Source: Candidatus Rhodoblastus alkanivorans (GTDB lineage Bacteria > Pseudomonadota > Alphaproteobacteria > Rhizobiales > Beijerinckiaceae). From it: a stretch of DNA of 64,000 nucleotides. The stretch covers positions 2,274,001 through 2,338,000 of the forward strand of contig NZ_JAIVFP010000001.1 in assembly GCF_022760755.1 (NCBI RefSeq), written 5' to 3'. Under the pieces are notes generated by a model. It was not told where the DNA came from. It worked only from the letters and a program-made list of their open reading frames with translations, and did no database searches. How positions within the stretch are numbered: the stretch's first letter is position 1; each line of letters begins with the position of its first letter. The translations under genes and the position numbers were made by a program. Positions 35,991-44,871 of the stretch are shown one piece after another.

Positions 35991-36576
35991 CTCGCGATGA
36001 CGAGGTCATTGCATGGCCGTGCTGAACCAGCGCCGGCAATTGCTTTTCCATCATCGCCAGCTCGATGCCCTCGACCAGAGCCGTGCTCAAACCGTCCTCG
36101 AAAGGGAACGGTTGCAGCGCGCCGGTCAGGGCGTAGCCGCAGCGCTCGTAAAAAGCGATCAGCTCGCGCCGTAGGCTGATCACGGTCAACGCCATGCGCG
36201 TCACGCCCCAAAGCCGCTGGGCGGTCGTTTCGGCCTCGCGCATGAAGCGCCGGCCGAGGCCGCAGCCCTGCAAATCGGGCCGCACCACGAACATCCCGAG
36301 GTAACCCAGCCGATTGGCGCGCTTTTGCAGATGAACTGAGCCGATCAGCTCGTCGCCCAGGTGACAAAGCAATATCAGCGAGTCCGGCTCCGTCATCAGT
36401 TGAACCAGTCCGGCTTCGTCAATGCGCCGGCCTTCAAGAATATGCGCCTCGGTGGTCCAGCCGACGGTGCTGGAATCGCCGCGATAGGCCGCGTTGATGA
36501 GCGCGGTTGCAACGGGTGCGTCGGCGGCTTGCGCGACGCGAAAGGTTATGGGGGCGCTTGCAATGTGCGTGACCAT
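35968..36576 (-). CDS. GNAT-family N-acetyltransferase with a C-terminus altered by an IS66 end
   Basis: A 202-residue acetyltransferase. The acetyl-CoA-binding motif is visible as MFVVRPDLQGCGLGRRFM (Q/RxxGxG/A pattern), followed by ALTVISLRRELIAFYERCGY, the usual GNAT beta5 and catalytic region. The substrate is unknown. The last 15 or so codons read through a REP-like repeat into the terminal repeat of the IS66 remnant, which supplies the TAA stop at 35968-35970. The core fold ends well before this, so the enzyme may still work. No operon partner is visible. Confidence 0.78.
   Translation of the reverse strand: MVTHIASAPITFRVAQAADAPVATALINAAYRGDSSTVGWTTEAHILEGRRIDEAGLVQLMTEPDSLILLCHLGDELIGSVHLQKRANRLGYLGMFVVRPDLQGCGLGRRFMREAETTAQRLWGVTRMALTVISLRRELIAFYERCGYALTGALQPFPFEDGLSTALVEGIELAMMEKQLPALVQHGHAMTSSSRGNYPPAF
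35991..36015. repeat. REP-like sequence at the IS66 insertion point
   Basis: CTCGCGATGACGAGGTCATT directly abuts the right end of the IS66 remnant. It resembles the CTCGCGATGACGA phrase of the repeat at 38262 and the CGTCATTGCGAG type at 29838. The element seems to have entered a pre-existing repeat. Confidence 0.5.
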
Positions 36577-36726
36577 GAGCAGAACAGCGTCTTGGAGACC
36601 TTGGCCGTCAGGCCGCCAAGGTCGGGCATACAGGCATTTTATTCACTTTGAAAAGATGGGCGATGGCAATTTTTAGTCTGTTGCGGAAGGTTCAGCGGCC
36701 TGGATTCTCATCTCGATTCGAAAAAA

Positions 36727-36746
36727 CCGGCGGATTGCTCCGCCGG
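36727..36746 (-). terminator. Rho-independent terminator (bidirectional)
   Basis: CCGGCGGA and TCCGCCGG form an 8-bp stem with a four-base loop. On the minus strand the stem is followed by TTTTTTCG, a good terminator for the gene ending at 36947. On the plus strand ATTTTCTTA follows, a weaker one. Confidence 0.8.
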
Positions 36747-36839
36747 ATTTTCTTATTGCTTAATGCTGCTGGCGTTATGCGCGGGACCGCGCGACATAAT
36801 TTCGGGATTTACTTCCAACATTGCCTGTCCGTGACAAAA

Positions 36840-36903
36840 ATACAATGACGATGACATGATGGCCAACCAGCCGATCGGGAACGGAAGGTCATTGTATCAT
36901 GTC
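36840..36903. repeat. Nested inverted repeats
   Basis: ATACAATGAC (36840-36849) is the exact reverse complement of GTCATTGTAT (36889-36898). GACATGAT (36852-36859) is likewise the reverse complement of ATCATGTC (36896-36903). The two pairings overlap and exclude each other at the right arm, so the RNA could fold in two ways. Confidence 0.5.
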
Positions 36904-36946
36904 AACGAAATTGGTCATCGGAATCGAAAGTCCCGCATAGGAATCA

Positions 36947-37249
36947 TTAGCCGTGAGCTCTGCTCGTGCTGGGGAGGACGTTGCGAATGCGCTCGCCTTC
37001 GACCCACTGGAAAGCGCCGGTCGCGTCGGACACTTCGATATCCTGCTCGATGATCAATTTATCGCAAAGCATGACGCAAATAGCGTCGATGGGCGCGCTT
37101 GTGTCGTTTTCCTCGGTCATACGGTCGATAGAGATTTCGCCCATTTCCTCGCCGTCGACGAGGTGCATAATGAAGACTTCTTCGTGACCGGGAATGCCAT
37201 GGGCGTTTACCCGGAAGGTTTCCCCCTTGTATTGAAACTCGCGGATCAT
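36947..37249 (-). CDS. Hypothetical 100-residue acidic protein
   Basis: A small cytoplasmic protein beginning MIREFQYKGETFRVNAHGIP, rich in Glu, Asp and Ile, with a mixed strand-turn pattern and no cysteine motif. I do not recognise its family. The start at 37249 is chosen because GGGACAAAGAG precedes it and because the residues before it in the longer frame look non-coding. It ends 201 bases before a strong terminator at 36727-36746. It sits in the accessory zone but has ordinary codon use. Confidence 0.6.
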   Translation of the reverse strand: MIREFQYKGETFRVNAHGIPGHEEVFIMHLVDGEEMGEISIDRMTEENDTSAPIDAICVMLCDKLIIEQDIEVSDATGAFQWVEGERIRNVLPSTSRAHG

Positions 37250-37681
37250 CTCTTTGTCCCTACAGCACGTTATTTGATTTGGCGTTGACGGCCGTTTGTG
37301 AGGCGCGAGGCTTGATGCCCTCTGGCATCGCGCCAAGATGGCAAATTTAGCATGATCGACGAGAAAACGGGTGACCAAAGCTTCGGCAAGGCCATGGCGC
37401 GCGGGAATTGTCGGAATCCCGTCATTCGTGGCGCGGGCGGGTGATTAATCGGCGAGCAATTGGTCGGTAGATCGCAAGGCGTCAGCCGCAATCCAAAGGA
37501 AGCGAAACACGGCGACCGGATCGCATATTTGGCATCATGTCACCGCAACCCGGCGCATAGGGATTTGGTACGGCGTCACCGTAACTGATGTCGCCGTAAT
37601 TCCTGTTTTGTGCGCGCATAACGCGCTCTCAAAGCTGCGGCGCGGCGACGGGGCGGCGCGAACCGCCCCGCTCCAGAGCGC
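37250..37681. other. Intergenic region carrying dispersed repeats and a GC hairpin
   Basis: About 430 bases. The right part holds three copies of a GTCACCGTAA-like core (37525-37605) and a hairpin GGGGCGG / CCGCCCC at 37650-37669, just after the stop of the lipoprotein gene on the minus strand. No gene is supported. Confidence 0.5.
37525..37605. repeat. Cluster of dispersed repeat cores
   Basis: CATGTCACCGCAACCC, GGCGTCACCGTAACTG and GATGTCGCCGTAATTCC occur in a row. Each matches the core of the 29251 and 38301 copies, suggesting a partly degraded tandem or nested array. Confidence 0.55.
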
Positions 37682-38011
37682 TTAACGATGGAAGCCGCGG
37701 TGGGCAAAACCGCCGCGCGCGTAACCGCCGCGCGCGTAGCCACCGCGTGCGTAAACACCGCGTCCGCCGTAGTGGACACGACCCCAGCCGCCGTGAGCCC
37801 AGCCGCGACGAGCCCAGCGATGGCCGCCATAGTAATAACCGGGTCTGTAATAATAGCCGGGATAGGCGCCATAGCCATAGTTGGAGCCATAGACATAACC
37901 GGAGCCATAGCCACAGCCGAGGACCGGATCGCAATAACCGCCCGACGCGCAACCGGACAGCCCGAGGCCCGCGGCGGCGACGAGCGCGAACGCGAAAATT
38001 CTCGCTTTCAT
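37682..38011 (-). CDS. Small Gly/Tyr-rich lipoprotein
   Basis: A 109-residue secreted protein. The signal peptide ends in a lipobox LGLSGCASGG with lipidated cysteine near residue 21. The mature part is unusually rich in Gly and Tyr, and its C-terminal third has tandem ARGGY/F units (GGYARGGYARGGF) rich in Arg and Gly. Such low-complexity lipoproteins are common in Rhizobiales and may serve as surface or stress proteins; no function is established here. The start at 38011 follows GAGGGAG. It ends in front of a GC-rich hairpin. Codon repetition suggests recent expansion of the repeat units. Confidence 0.75.
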   Translation of the reverse strand: MKARIFAFALVAAAGLGLSGCASGGYCDPVLGCGYGSGYVYGSNYGYGAYPGYYYRPGYYYGGHRWARRGWAHGGWGRVHYGGRGVYARGGYARGGYARGGFAHRGFHR

Positions 38012-38204
38012 CGGTTTCTCCCTCTTCGACGAGGAAGAGCATAGCTCAGGTTCTCGGGAAGGCGAAATTTTTGGCTTTCATAGTTATTTTTGTTGATCAG
38101 GCCCCAATCCGACGGCCCCAAGGATCGAATTGGCGTGACGCTTTACGGAATGATTTATTCCAAATTGCGTTGAAACATTTCTGGATTCCAGTGTCACCGT
38201 AACC

Positions 38205-38275
38205 GAGAGGCGCCGGCGACGAAGCGGTTCGCGCGCAAGGAGGATCGCTTCGTTAGGCTCGCGATGACGACCGAG
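38205..38275. repeat. REP-like element
   Basis: On the minus strand this reads TCGTCATCGCGAGCCTAACG, then AAGCGATCCTCC, GCGCGAACCGC and TTCGTCGCCGGCG. It is a diverged relative of the element at 29838-29886, with the same order of motifs. Confidence 0.6.
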
Positions 38276-38300
38276 CCTCGCCAAACACGCAATCGGCAAG

Positions 38301-38362
38301 ATAGGCGGCGCCACGATCGCCAAATTATGCAATTGGTATCATATCACTGTAATTCCAGGTAA
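38301..38362. repeat. Dispersed repeat copy C (partner at 29251-29312)
   Basis: Shares the GGCGGCGCCACG start and CAATTGGTRTCAYRTCACTG core with the copy 9 kb away at about 80 percent identity. It lies immediately after the stop codon of the 362-residue orphan gene. Confidence 0.7.
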
Positions 38363-38371
38363 TTCCTGACG

Positions 38372-39460
38372 CTATGCTACCTTGATATCAGGAAGATCAA
38401 TCGACGGGACCTGATCGCCAGAGGCGAGAACCGCCGGTATCCCCGAATGGACGGTTATGAATGCCGTCTTTCCGACGAAAATCTTCTCATTGTTGAATTC
38501 GACATGGATTGGGCATGGGCAGCCCGGATGCATTCCCCATGCTCGAAGGGTCGCCAGCGAAACCGTTGAAATGAGTTGCCGCATTTGTTCAGTGTGTTCG
38601 CGCGCCTTATCAGCGGCTTTACGGGAGTTGTTTAACAGCACTGCTAAGTTATGTCGGTCCACGTCCGTCATACCAATAACAAAATCATTCCAATTCGCGT
38701 GTTCATTGAGAATGCGAAAGGCTTGAATTGGACCAGAAAACGAATTTGCTAAAGATTTTGCCTCCGGGTCGAGAAGCCGATACCCATGCAATCTCGCATG
38801 ATCGATAAGAACATCAATCTCCTTGTTCGTTCCAGTCCATCCCACCATTTCAGTGCGCTGTTCCCAACGCTGAAGCATGCCCTTTTTAATGTGAGGCCAT
38901 AACGGAATATCCATCACATCATATATTTTGTGCCTGAGGTCTTTGCCCAGCGCGTCTATCGCCGCAGCCATCTCTTGCCCCTTCAACAGCGCAGCCTCCG
39001 CTCTTCGCAAGCGCGCCTCGTTACCGAGAAGGTAGCGAACGTCATGCTCGCGCTGCTGTTCCCGCTTGAACTCCGCAACAGCTTGTTCATGCGCCCCTTT
39101 ATCCATTTTCCCGAAACAGTCTGGCCCAAGCAGCCGAATAACGTGCTCGCTCGGAAACCACGCGATCTTACCCTTCCTTCCGTATTTGGGATGTTCTGGC
39201 GAACAGCACGGACAAGGAGACAAACGCCCAGCTTTGATGTCCTTTTCCGGAAGATCGAACTCGCCGAGATAGATTGGTTTGGAATTAGGGAGAGGCTTCG
39301 TGTGGGTATGATACGGGTCGAGATACGGAGGATTTCCGTCCTTGATCCGCTGCTTGATTTCTTTCACAACACCCGAAGTTGGGCGAATAACAAAGTCCGG
39401 TTTTACCCGACGGGCTTCTTCCGGGATTTCAATATAGTTGTCCGATTTCGAGTCGGTCAT
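38372..39460 (-). CDS. Orphan 362-residue protein with a cysteine-rich motif
   Basis: I do not recognise this family. The N-terminal region has a possible zinc ribbon: SPCPCCSPEHPKYGRKGKIA followed by PSEHVIRLLGPDCFGK, giving C-x-C-C, a histidine and a later cysteine. A helical, charged middle (about residues 120-160, KREQQREHDVRYLLGNEARL) may be a coiled coil, and a CPCPIH pair lies near the C-terminus. AGGAG lies eight bases before the chosen ATG at 39460; a longer frame to 39628 is less likely. GC content and codon use are lower than in the core genes, and the gene sits between repeats and an IS element, so horizontal acquisition is likely. Confidence 0.6.
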   Translation of the reverse strand: MTDSKSDNYIEIPEEARRVKPDFVIRPTSGVVKEIKQRIKDGNPPYLDPYHTHTKPLPNSKPIYLGEFDLPEKDIKAGRLSPCPCCSPEHPKYGRKGKIAWFPSEHVIRLLGPDCFGKMDKGAHEQAVAEFKREQQREHDVRYLLGNEARLRRAEAALLKGQEMAAAIDALGKDLRHKIYDVMDIPLWPHIKKGMLQRWEQRTEMVGWTGTNKEIDVLIDHARLHGYRLLDPEAKSLANSFSGPIQAFRILNEHANWNDFVIGMTDVDRHNLAVLLNNSRKAADKAREHTEQMRQLISTVSLATLRAWGMHPGCPCPIHVEFNNEKIFVGKTAFITVHSGIPAVLASGDQVPSIDLPDIKVA

Positions 39461-39745
39461 TTCTGCTCCTGATATTGAACTCAGGACACTCGAATCACTC
39501 TGTGAGGATATATATTGCGCGATTTGCTGTTTGCAATCCATATTTAGTGTAAATGGCTCGGGCACGAAGGTTCTGCAAAGTTGAACTATGGCGAAAAGTC
39601 GCTTTAAAAACAATATTTTATGAAACAATATAAGTATTCATTCTCGGTGGATTATGGGGCAAGTAGTTCGCCATTCTCCCACCTTTTGGTTATCCTCGTT
39701 TCATACAAAAGAAAGAACCACGCCGAGGCGCGGTGTTGTAGCCCC

Positions 39746-40603
39746 TTAAGTTTCGGACAGACACTCTCCGGCTTCGGCGGCCAAGCGATCCGCGATGAAC
39801 TCGCGGGGTGAACGATAGCCAAGCGCGCGATGCGGATGGCGTGTGTTGTAATGCTCGAACCACGACGGCAGCAAGCGGATCACGGTTTCGGCGTCCGGCA
39901 GTGGCGACACGCGCGCGTAATCGCGTTTGATCGTGCGGACGAAGGCTTCGGCCATTCCATTCGATTGGGGGCTTTCGACCGGCGTGGTCAGCGGCTCAAG
40001 GCCGATTTCGCGGGCAAAATGTTTCGTGTCGCCAGCGATGTAGCAAGACCCGTTGTCGGTCAGCCATTCGATCGGGCTGGGCAGGCGATTGACCGGGCCA
40101 AAGCGATATTCGACGGCGCTGACCATCAGGTCGCGGATGTCCTCGCCCTTGACGCCCGCCGTCGTGGCGACATGGCCGAGGGCTTCCCGGTCGCAGCAAT
40201 CAAGCGCGAAGGCGACGCGGACTTTTTCGGCATTGTCGCAAGCGATCTCGAAGCCGTCGGAACACCAACGCAGGTTGGAGCGCAGAACGGCGATCTTGCC
40301 GTCATGCCGGCGGTTTTCGCCGCCGCCGGCATGACGTTGAAGCAACAGGCCGTGCGCCCTCATCACCCGATAAACCCGCTTGCGGTTGACCGGCGCCGCG
40401 CCCTCGGCGCGTCTTTTGCGGCGCAGGTCGGCCCACACGCGGGCGTAGCCCCAGGACGGCTGTTCGGCGATGATCCCCTTGATCTCGCAGAGCAGATCGT
40501 CTTCCGGCAGGGGCGGTCGGCCCATGCGTTTGGCCGCGCCGCCGGCAATGCGCGCGGCGACATTCGAGCGGGCGACGCCGAGGGTTTCGCAGACGGCCTT
40601 CAT
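39746..40603 (-). CDS. IS3-family transposase OrfB
   Basis: A 285-residue integrase-like catalytic subunit. The N-terminal region includes [18 protein letters not shown] and [11 protein letters not shown], then the DDE domain: first acidic residue in [14 protein letters not shown], second in WLTDNGS, third in the [15 protein letters not shown] region. The C-terminal [17 protein letters not shown] is typical of IS2/IS3 enzymes. The frame is uninterrupted. It is normally made as an OrfAB fusion by frameshifting at 40657-40663, although its own ATG overlaps the OrfA stop. Confidence 0.9.
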   Translation of the reverse strand: MKAVCETLGVARSNVAARIAGGAAKRMGRPPLPEDDLLCEIKGIIAEQPSWGYARVWADLRRKRRAEGAAPVNRKRVYRVMRAHGLLLQRHAGGGENRRHDGKIAVLRSNLRWCSDGFEIACDNAEKVRVAFALDCCDREALGHVATTAGVKGEDIRDLMVSAVEYRFGPVNRLPSPIEWLTDNGSCYIAGDTKHFAREIGLEPLTTPVESPQSNGMAEAFVRTIKRDYARVSPLPDAETVIRLLPSWFEHYNTRHPHRALGYRSPREFIADRLAAEAGECLSET

Positions 40604-41013
40604 CGCGAACCGTCCCGTGGATTGAGCGTCGGCAGCGACAACGACCGCAACATCCGTTTTTTTGAGCCTACGGCGACTTCAAGCGCCTCTTTGAGGATTT
40701 CGGCCTCCATCGACTTCTTGCCGAGCAGGCGCTGCAGTTCGCGCACCTGGTCGACCAAAGCCCTGTAGGCGGACGCCGGAACGACGTCCTCCTCGGCCTG
40801 CGTCGCGGTCAGGGCGCCTTGGTTCGCCAGCCGCCGCCAGGTGAACAGCTGATTGGGGGCGATGCCGTGACGGCGCGCGACAAGGCTAACCGTCATGCCC
40901 GGCTCCATCGTCTCGGCAATGATCGCCAATTTCTCCGCCGACGTGCGCCGACGCCGTCGTTCTCGGCCCGGCAGGACCTCACTCTTCGGATTGTCACCAG
41001 TCATAAACACCAC
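40600..41013 (-). CDS. IS3-family transposase OrfA (DNA-binding)
   Basis: A 137-residue protein with a helix-turn-helix for terminal-repeat binding ([20 protein letters not shown]) followed by a leucine-zipper-like coiled coil ([20 protein letters not shown]) that mediates dimerisation. This is the standard IS3 OrfA plan. It overlaps OrfB by four bases. Near its end, seven adenines on the coding strand form a slippage site. The protein probably also acts as a repressor of the element. Confidence 0.88.
   Translation of the reverse strand: MVFMTGDNPKSEVLPGRERRRRRTSAEKLAIIAETMEPGMTVSLVARRHGIAPNQLFTWRRLANQGALTATQAEEDVVPASAYRALVDQVRELQRLLGKKSMEAEILKEALEVAVGSKKRMLRSLSLPTLNPRDGSR
40657..40663 (-). 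promoter_or_regulatory. Probable -1 programmed frameshift site of the IS element
   Basis: The coding strand reads TCAAAAAAACGG. A -1 shift on the seven As moves the ribosome from the OrfA frame (G S K K R) to a frame that stays open into OrfB (K K T D V A V ... M K A V C). The OrfB frame has no stop between the slip site and its ATG, as a fused OrfAB requires. Confidence 0.75.
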
Positions 41014-41049
41014 ATTACTCCTACCTCTTAGCGAAGTGGGAGTGCCTGT

Positions 41050-41097
41050 CCGGCGACTTACGGGGCTATTTCACCGGCGACTTACGGGGCTATTTCA
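41050..41097. repeat. Tandemly duplicated 24-bp IS end
   Basis: CCGGCGACTTACGGGGCTAT plus TTCA occurs twice without a gap at 41050-41073 and 41074-41097. Each copy contains the terminal inverted repeat, so the element has two potential right ends. The target duplication borders the outer one. Confidence 0.85.
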
Positions 41098-41169
41098 CGC
41101 GGCTCCTTTTTGAGTTCATCAATACCCTTTTAGAAGGCTATGGCTTTCACCGCCTTTTGAGGTGGTTCT

Positions 41170-44100
41170 TCAACTACAGCCCGTCGTCGCCCCACACGTA
41201 TCGCACTTCATACAGGTCCCATTCCGCACCAGCGTAAAATTCGCGCATTCGGGACAGGCCTCGCCGATATAGCCCTTCATCCGCGCTTCGGCCCTTTTGT
41301 CGAGGGCTTCGTCGGGGAGTTTGGTCGGTGGGGTCCAGGTCAGCGTGTCGAGGAGGCTTGGGGCCGTGGGTTCGACCAGGGAATCCTTTTTCAGGGCGGT
41401 GGCGCCGACGCTGACGGCTGCGACCGTCGGGGGCCGGGGGGCCTCCGTATTGGCCTGGACCAGCATCAGCTTGTCGGTCTTGGAGCGCACGAAGCCGCGC
41501 GAGACGAGGCGCGAGGTGGGCGAGGGCTGGTTGCCCTGCGGCGCGCGGCTTTGGTCGTCGCCCTTGCCGAGCGCGTCATGGCCGATGTCGGAAGGATCGA
41601 CATGGGCGAGATCGCTCCGGCCCAGATAGGAAATCGCCAGTTCGCGGAACACATAGTCGAGGATCGAGGTCGCGTTCTTGATGGCGTCATTGCCCTGCAC
41701 GAAGCCCGCCGGCTCGAAGCGGGTGAAGGTGAAGGCGTCGACATATTCTTCGAGCGGCACGCCATATTGCAGGCCGACCGAAATGGCGATGGCGAAATTG
41801 TTCATCAGGCTGCGGAAGGCGGCGCCTTCCTTGTGCATGTCGATAAAGATTTCGCCGATGCGGCCGTCCTGATATTCGCCGGTGCGCAAATAAACCTTGT
41901 GGCCGCCGACCACGGCTTTCTGGGTATAGCCCTTGCGGCGGTCGGGCAGCTTTTCGCGCTCGCGGCGCCGCTCCACCCGCTCGATGACGCGCTCGACGAT
42001 GCGCTCGGCGATCTGGGTCGCGCGCGCCGGCTGGTTTTGCGCGATGAAGGCTTCGGTCGCGTCTTCTTCGTCGTCCTCGTCATCGGCGATGAGCTGGGAA
42101 TTGAGCGGCTGCGACAGTTTGGAGCCGTCGCGATAGAGTGCATTGGCCTTGAGGGCGAGGCGCCACGACAAAAGATAGGCCGCCTTGCATTCCTCGACCG
42201 TGGCGTCGTTCGGCATGTTGATGGTCTTGGAAATCGCACCGGAAATGAACGGCTGCGCCGCCGCCATCATGCGGATGTGGCTCTCGACCGAAAGATAGCG
42301 CTTTCCCGTACGGCCGCAGGGATTGGCGCAGTCGAACACCGGCAGATGTTCGTCTTTCAGATGCGGCGCGCCCTCAAGGGTCATCGCGCCGCAGACATGG
42401 ATGTTGGCGGCCTCGATTTCGGCCTTGGTGAAGCCGAGGAAGGGAAGCAGCTCGAAGGTGGGGTCGTCGAGCTTTTCAGCCGGGACGTTCAAGGTGTTGA
42501 CCAGGAATTCCGCGCCGAGCGCGAATTTGTTGAAGACGAATTTGATGTCGAAGGCCCCGGCGAGCGTCGTGGCGAGATCGGCCAGCTTTTCCGGCGTGAA
42601 GCCCTTGGCGGCGAGAGTCGCCTCGTTGACGCCGGGGGCCTGTTTCAGGCTGGCGTGGCCGACGGCGTAAGCTTCGATCTCGGCGATCTGGGCCTCGCCA
42701 TAGCCGAGCGCGCGCAATCCTTCCGGCACGGCGCGGTTGATGATCTTGAAATAGCCGCCGCCGGCGAGCTTCTTGAATTTCACCAAAGCGAAATCGGGCT
42801 CGATCCCGGTGGTGTCGCAATCCATCACCAGGCCGATGGTGCCGGTGGGGGCGACCACGCTGACCTGGGCGTTGCGATAGCCATGCTTCTCGCCCAGCTC
42901 CAACGCCTTGTCCCAGGCCGCGTGGGCGTGGGCGACGAGAGTCTGGTCCGGGCAGGAGGCGCCGTCGAGCGGCACGGGCGAAACCGCGAGCTGCTCATAG
43001 CCCTCAGGCATTCCGTGGGCGGCGCGGCGATGGTTGCGGATGACCCGCAGCATGGCCTCGGAATTCTCGCCATAGCGCGCGAAGGCGCCGCGCTCGCGCG
43101 CCATTTCCGCCGAAGTGGCATAGCACACGCCGGTCATGATCGCGGAGAGCGCGCCGCAATAGGCGCGGCCTTCCGCGGAGTCATAGGCGAGGCCGGAGGA
43201 CATCAGCAATCCGCCGATATTGGCGAAGCCGAGGCCGAGCGTGCGGTAGTCATAGGAAAGCTGGGCGATCTCGCGCGAGGGGAATTGCGCCATCAGCACC
43301 GAGATTTCCAGCACCAGCGTCCACAGCCGCACCGCATGCTCGTAAGCCGCGACGTCGAAGATTTTCGTTTCCGGATCGCGGAACTGGAGCAGGTTCAGCG
43401 AGGCGAGATTGCAGGCCGTGTCGTCGAGAAACATATATTCCGAGCACGGATTGGAGGCGCGGATTTCGCCGCCGGCGGGGCAGGTGTGCCAATCGTTGAT
43501 GGTGGTGTGGAATTGCAGGCCGGGATCGGCCGAGGCCCAGGCGGCATAGCCGATCTTGTCCCACAGCTCGGCGGCGGGAAGCGTCTTGGCGACCTTGCCG
43601 TCGGTGCGGCGCGTCAGATTCCACTCGCCATCCTGCTCGACCGCGCGGAGGAAGGAATCGGTGATGCGCACCGAATTGTTGGAATTCTGGCCCGAGACGG
43701 TGAGATAGGCCTCCGAATCCCAGTCGGTGTTATATTCGACCAGGTCGAAGTCGCGGAAACCCTGTTTGGCGTATTGGATGACGCGCTTGATGAAGCCGTC
43801 CGGGCAGTTCGCGCGCCGCGCCAGTTTGATCTCGCGCTTCAGCGCCGGGTTCTTTTCCGGGTTGAAGCAATCGTCGCCCGGGCCCTCGCAATTCACCGCG
43901 GCCTTGAACACCGCCTTCATGTGCTTGCGCAGGATTTTCGAGCCTGTGACCAGCGCCGCGACCTTTTCCTCCTCGCGCACCTTCCAATTGATGAAGGCTT
44001 CGATGTCGGGATGGTCGGCGTCCACCACCACCATTTTGGCGGCGCGGCGGGTGGTGCCGCCGGACTTGATCGCGCCGGCGGCGCGGTCGCCGATTTTCAG

Positions 44101-44871
44101 GAAAGACATCAGGCCGGAGGACTTGCCGCCGCCGGAGAGCTTTTCGTTTTCGGCGCGAAGCGAGGAGAAATTGGCGCCGGTGCCGGAGCCATATTTGAAC
44201 AGGCGGGCCTCGCGCACCCACAGATCCATGATGCCGCCTTCATTGACCAGATCGTCGCGGACCGACTGGATGAAACAGGCGTGGGGCTGCGGGTGTTCGT
44301 AGGCTGAATCGGAGGCGGTCAGCGCGCCGGTCTTGTAATCGACGTAAAAATGGCCCTGGCCCGGGCCATCGACGCCATAGGCCCAGTGCAGGCCGGTGTT
44401 GAACCATTGCGGCGAATTGGGCGCGGCGATCTGGCGCGCCAGCATGAAGCGCATTTCGTCGAAGAAGGTCTGGGCGTCTTCTTCGGAGTCGAAATAGCCG
44501 CCCTTGAAGCCCCAATAGGTCCAGGCGCCGGCGAGGCGGTCGAACACTTGCTTGGCCGAGGTTTCGCCTCCCGTACGCTCCTTTTCCGGCAGCTTGGCGA
44601 GGGCTTTTTCGTCGGGGATCGAGCGCCACAGGAAGGAGGGGACGTCATTTTCCTCGACGCGCTTCAGCCTTGCGGGGACGCCGGCCTTGCGGAAATATTT
44701 CTGCGCCAGCACGTCGCAGGCGACCTGGCTCCAGGCGGCCGGAACCTCGATCCCAGTCTGGGCGAACACGGTCGAGCCGTCGGGATTGCGGATTTCGCTC
44801 TTGGTCTCCCGGAATTCGATCGTTTGATAGGGAGATTGTCCCGCCTTGGTGTAGTGCCGCTCGATCCGCAT
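41170..44871 (-). CDS. nrdJ: Adenosylcobalamin-dependent (class II) ribonucleotide reductase
   Basis: A 1233-residue enzyme that makes deoxyribonucleotides without oxygen dependence, using B12 to form the thiyl radical. It begins [20 protein letters not shown], as alphaproteobacterial NrdJ proteins do. The catalytic barrel includes [19 protein letters not shown] and [20 protein letters not shown], which contains the cysteine region of the active site. The C-terminus ends in a zinc-ribbon-like tail with CPEC and CMKCDTCG, thought to help re-reduce the active site. Length is typical for the long alphaproteobacterial form. It is alone on the minus strand, with a promoter and tandem NrdR-like boxes about 270-350 bases upstream. 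Confidence 0.96.
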   Translation of the reverse strand: MRIERHYTKAGQSPYQTIEFRETKSEIRNPDGSTVFAQTGIEVPAAWSQVACDVLAQKYFRKAGVPARLKRVEENDVPSFLWRSIPDEKALAKLPEKERTGGETSAKQVFDRLAGAWTYWGFKGGYFDSEEDAQTFFDEMRFMLARQIAAPNSPQWFNTGLHWAYGVDGPGQGHFYVDYKTGALTASDSAYEHPQPHACFIQSVRDDLVNEGGIMDLWVREARLFKYGSGTGANFSSLRAENEKLSGGGKSSGLMSFLKIGDRAAGAIKSGGTTRRAAKMVVVDADHPDIEAFINWKVREEEKVAALVTGSKILRKHMKAVFKAAVNCEGPGDDCFNPEKNPALKREIKLARRANCPDGFIKRVIQYAKQGFRDFDLVEYNTDWDSEAYLTVSGQNSNNSVRITDSFLRAVEQDGEWNLTRRTDGKVAKTLPAAELWDKIGYAAWASADPGLQFHTTINDWHTCPAGGEIRASNPCSEYMFLDDTACNLASLNLLQFRDPETKIFDVAAYEHAVRLWTLVLEISVLMAQFPSREIAQLSYDYRTLGLGFANIGGLLMSSGLAYDSAEGRAYCGALSAIMTGVCYATSAEMARERGAFARYGENSEAMLRVIRNHRRAAHGMPEGYEQLAVSPVPLDGASCPDQTLVAHAHAAWDKALELGEKHGYRNAQVSVVAPTGTIGLVMDCDTTGIEPDFALVKFKKLAGGGYFKIINRAVPEGLRALGYGEAQIAEIEAYAVGHASLKQAPGVNEATLAAKGFTPEKLADLATTLAGAFDIKFVFNKFALGAEFLVNTLNVPAEKLDDPTFELLPFLGFTKAEIEAANIHVCGAMTLEGAPHLKDEHLPVFDCANPCGRTGKRYLSVESHIRMMAAAQPFISGAISKTINMPNDATVEECKAAYLLSWRLALKANALYRDGSKLSQPLNSQLIADDEDDEEDATEAFIAQNQPARATQIAERIVERVIERVERRREREKLPDRRKGYTQKAVVGGHKVYLRTGEYQDGRIGEIFIDMHKEGAAFRSLMNNFAIAISVGLQYGVPLEEYVDAFTFTRFEPAGFVQGNDAIKNATSILDYVFRELAISYLGRSDLAHVDPSDIGHDALGKGDDQSRAPQGNQPSPTSRLVSRGFVRSKTDKLMLVQANTEAPRPPTVAAVSVGATALKKDSLVEPTAPSLLDTLTWTPPTKLPDEALDKRAEARMKGYIGEACPECANFTLVRNGTCMKCDTCGATTGCS

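Larger units (their letters stand above)
36577..36946. other. Intergenic region with hairpins, no supported gene
   Basis: About 370 bases of lower GC. It contains a strong hairpin at 36727-36746 and a set of inverted repeats at 36840-36903. Short open frames here have no ribosome binding site or family resemblance. A tRNA-like fold was looked for and not found. Confidence 0.5.
38012..38371. other. Repeat-rich intergenic region
   Basis: About 360 bases between two minus-strand genes, filled by a REP-like element (38205-38275) and a dispersed repeat copy (38301-38362). The promoter of the lipoprotein gene must lie near 38020-38100. Confidence 0.5.
39734..41097 (-). mobile_element. IS3-family (IS2-like) insertion sequence, apparently complete
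   Basis: A 1364-base element with two overlapping reading frames on the minus strand. The left end TGTTGTAGCCCCTTAAGTTT and the right end read inward TGAAATAGCCCCGTAAGTCG are imperfect inverted repeats, continuing to GGACAGRCACTC in both. A direct repeat CGCGG flanks it (39729-39733 and 41098-41102), a 5-bp target duplication as expected for the IS2 group. The right terminal 24 bases are present twice in tandem (41050-41073 and 41074-41097). Confidence 0.85.

Noticed and set aside
37682..37780. CRISPR array in the repeated ARGGY codons
   Set aside because: The repeats are contiguous codon repeats within a reading frame, with no unique spacers.
41551..44307. 918-codon plus-strand open frame opposite nrdJ
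   Set aside because: Antisense shadow of a strongly conserved gene; composition is typical of reversed coding sequence.
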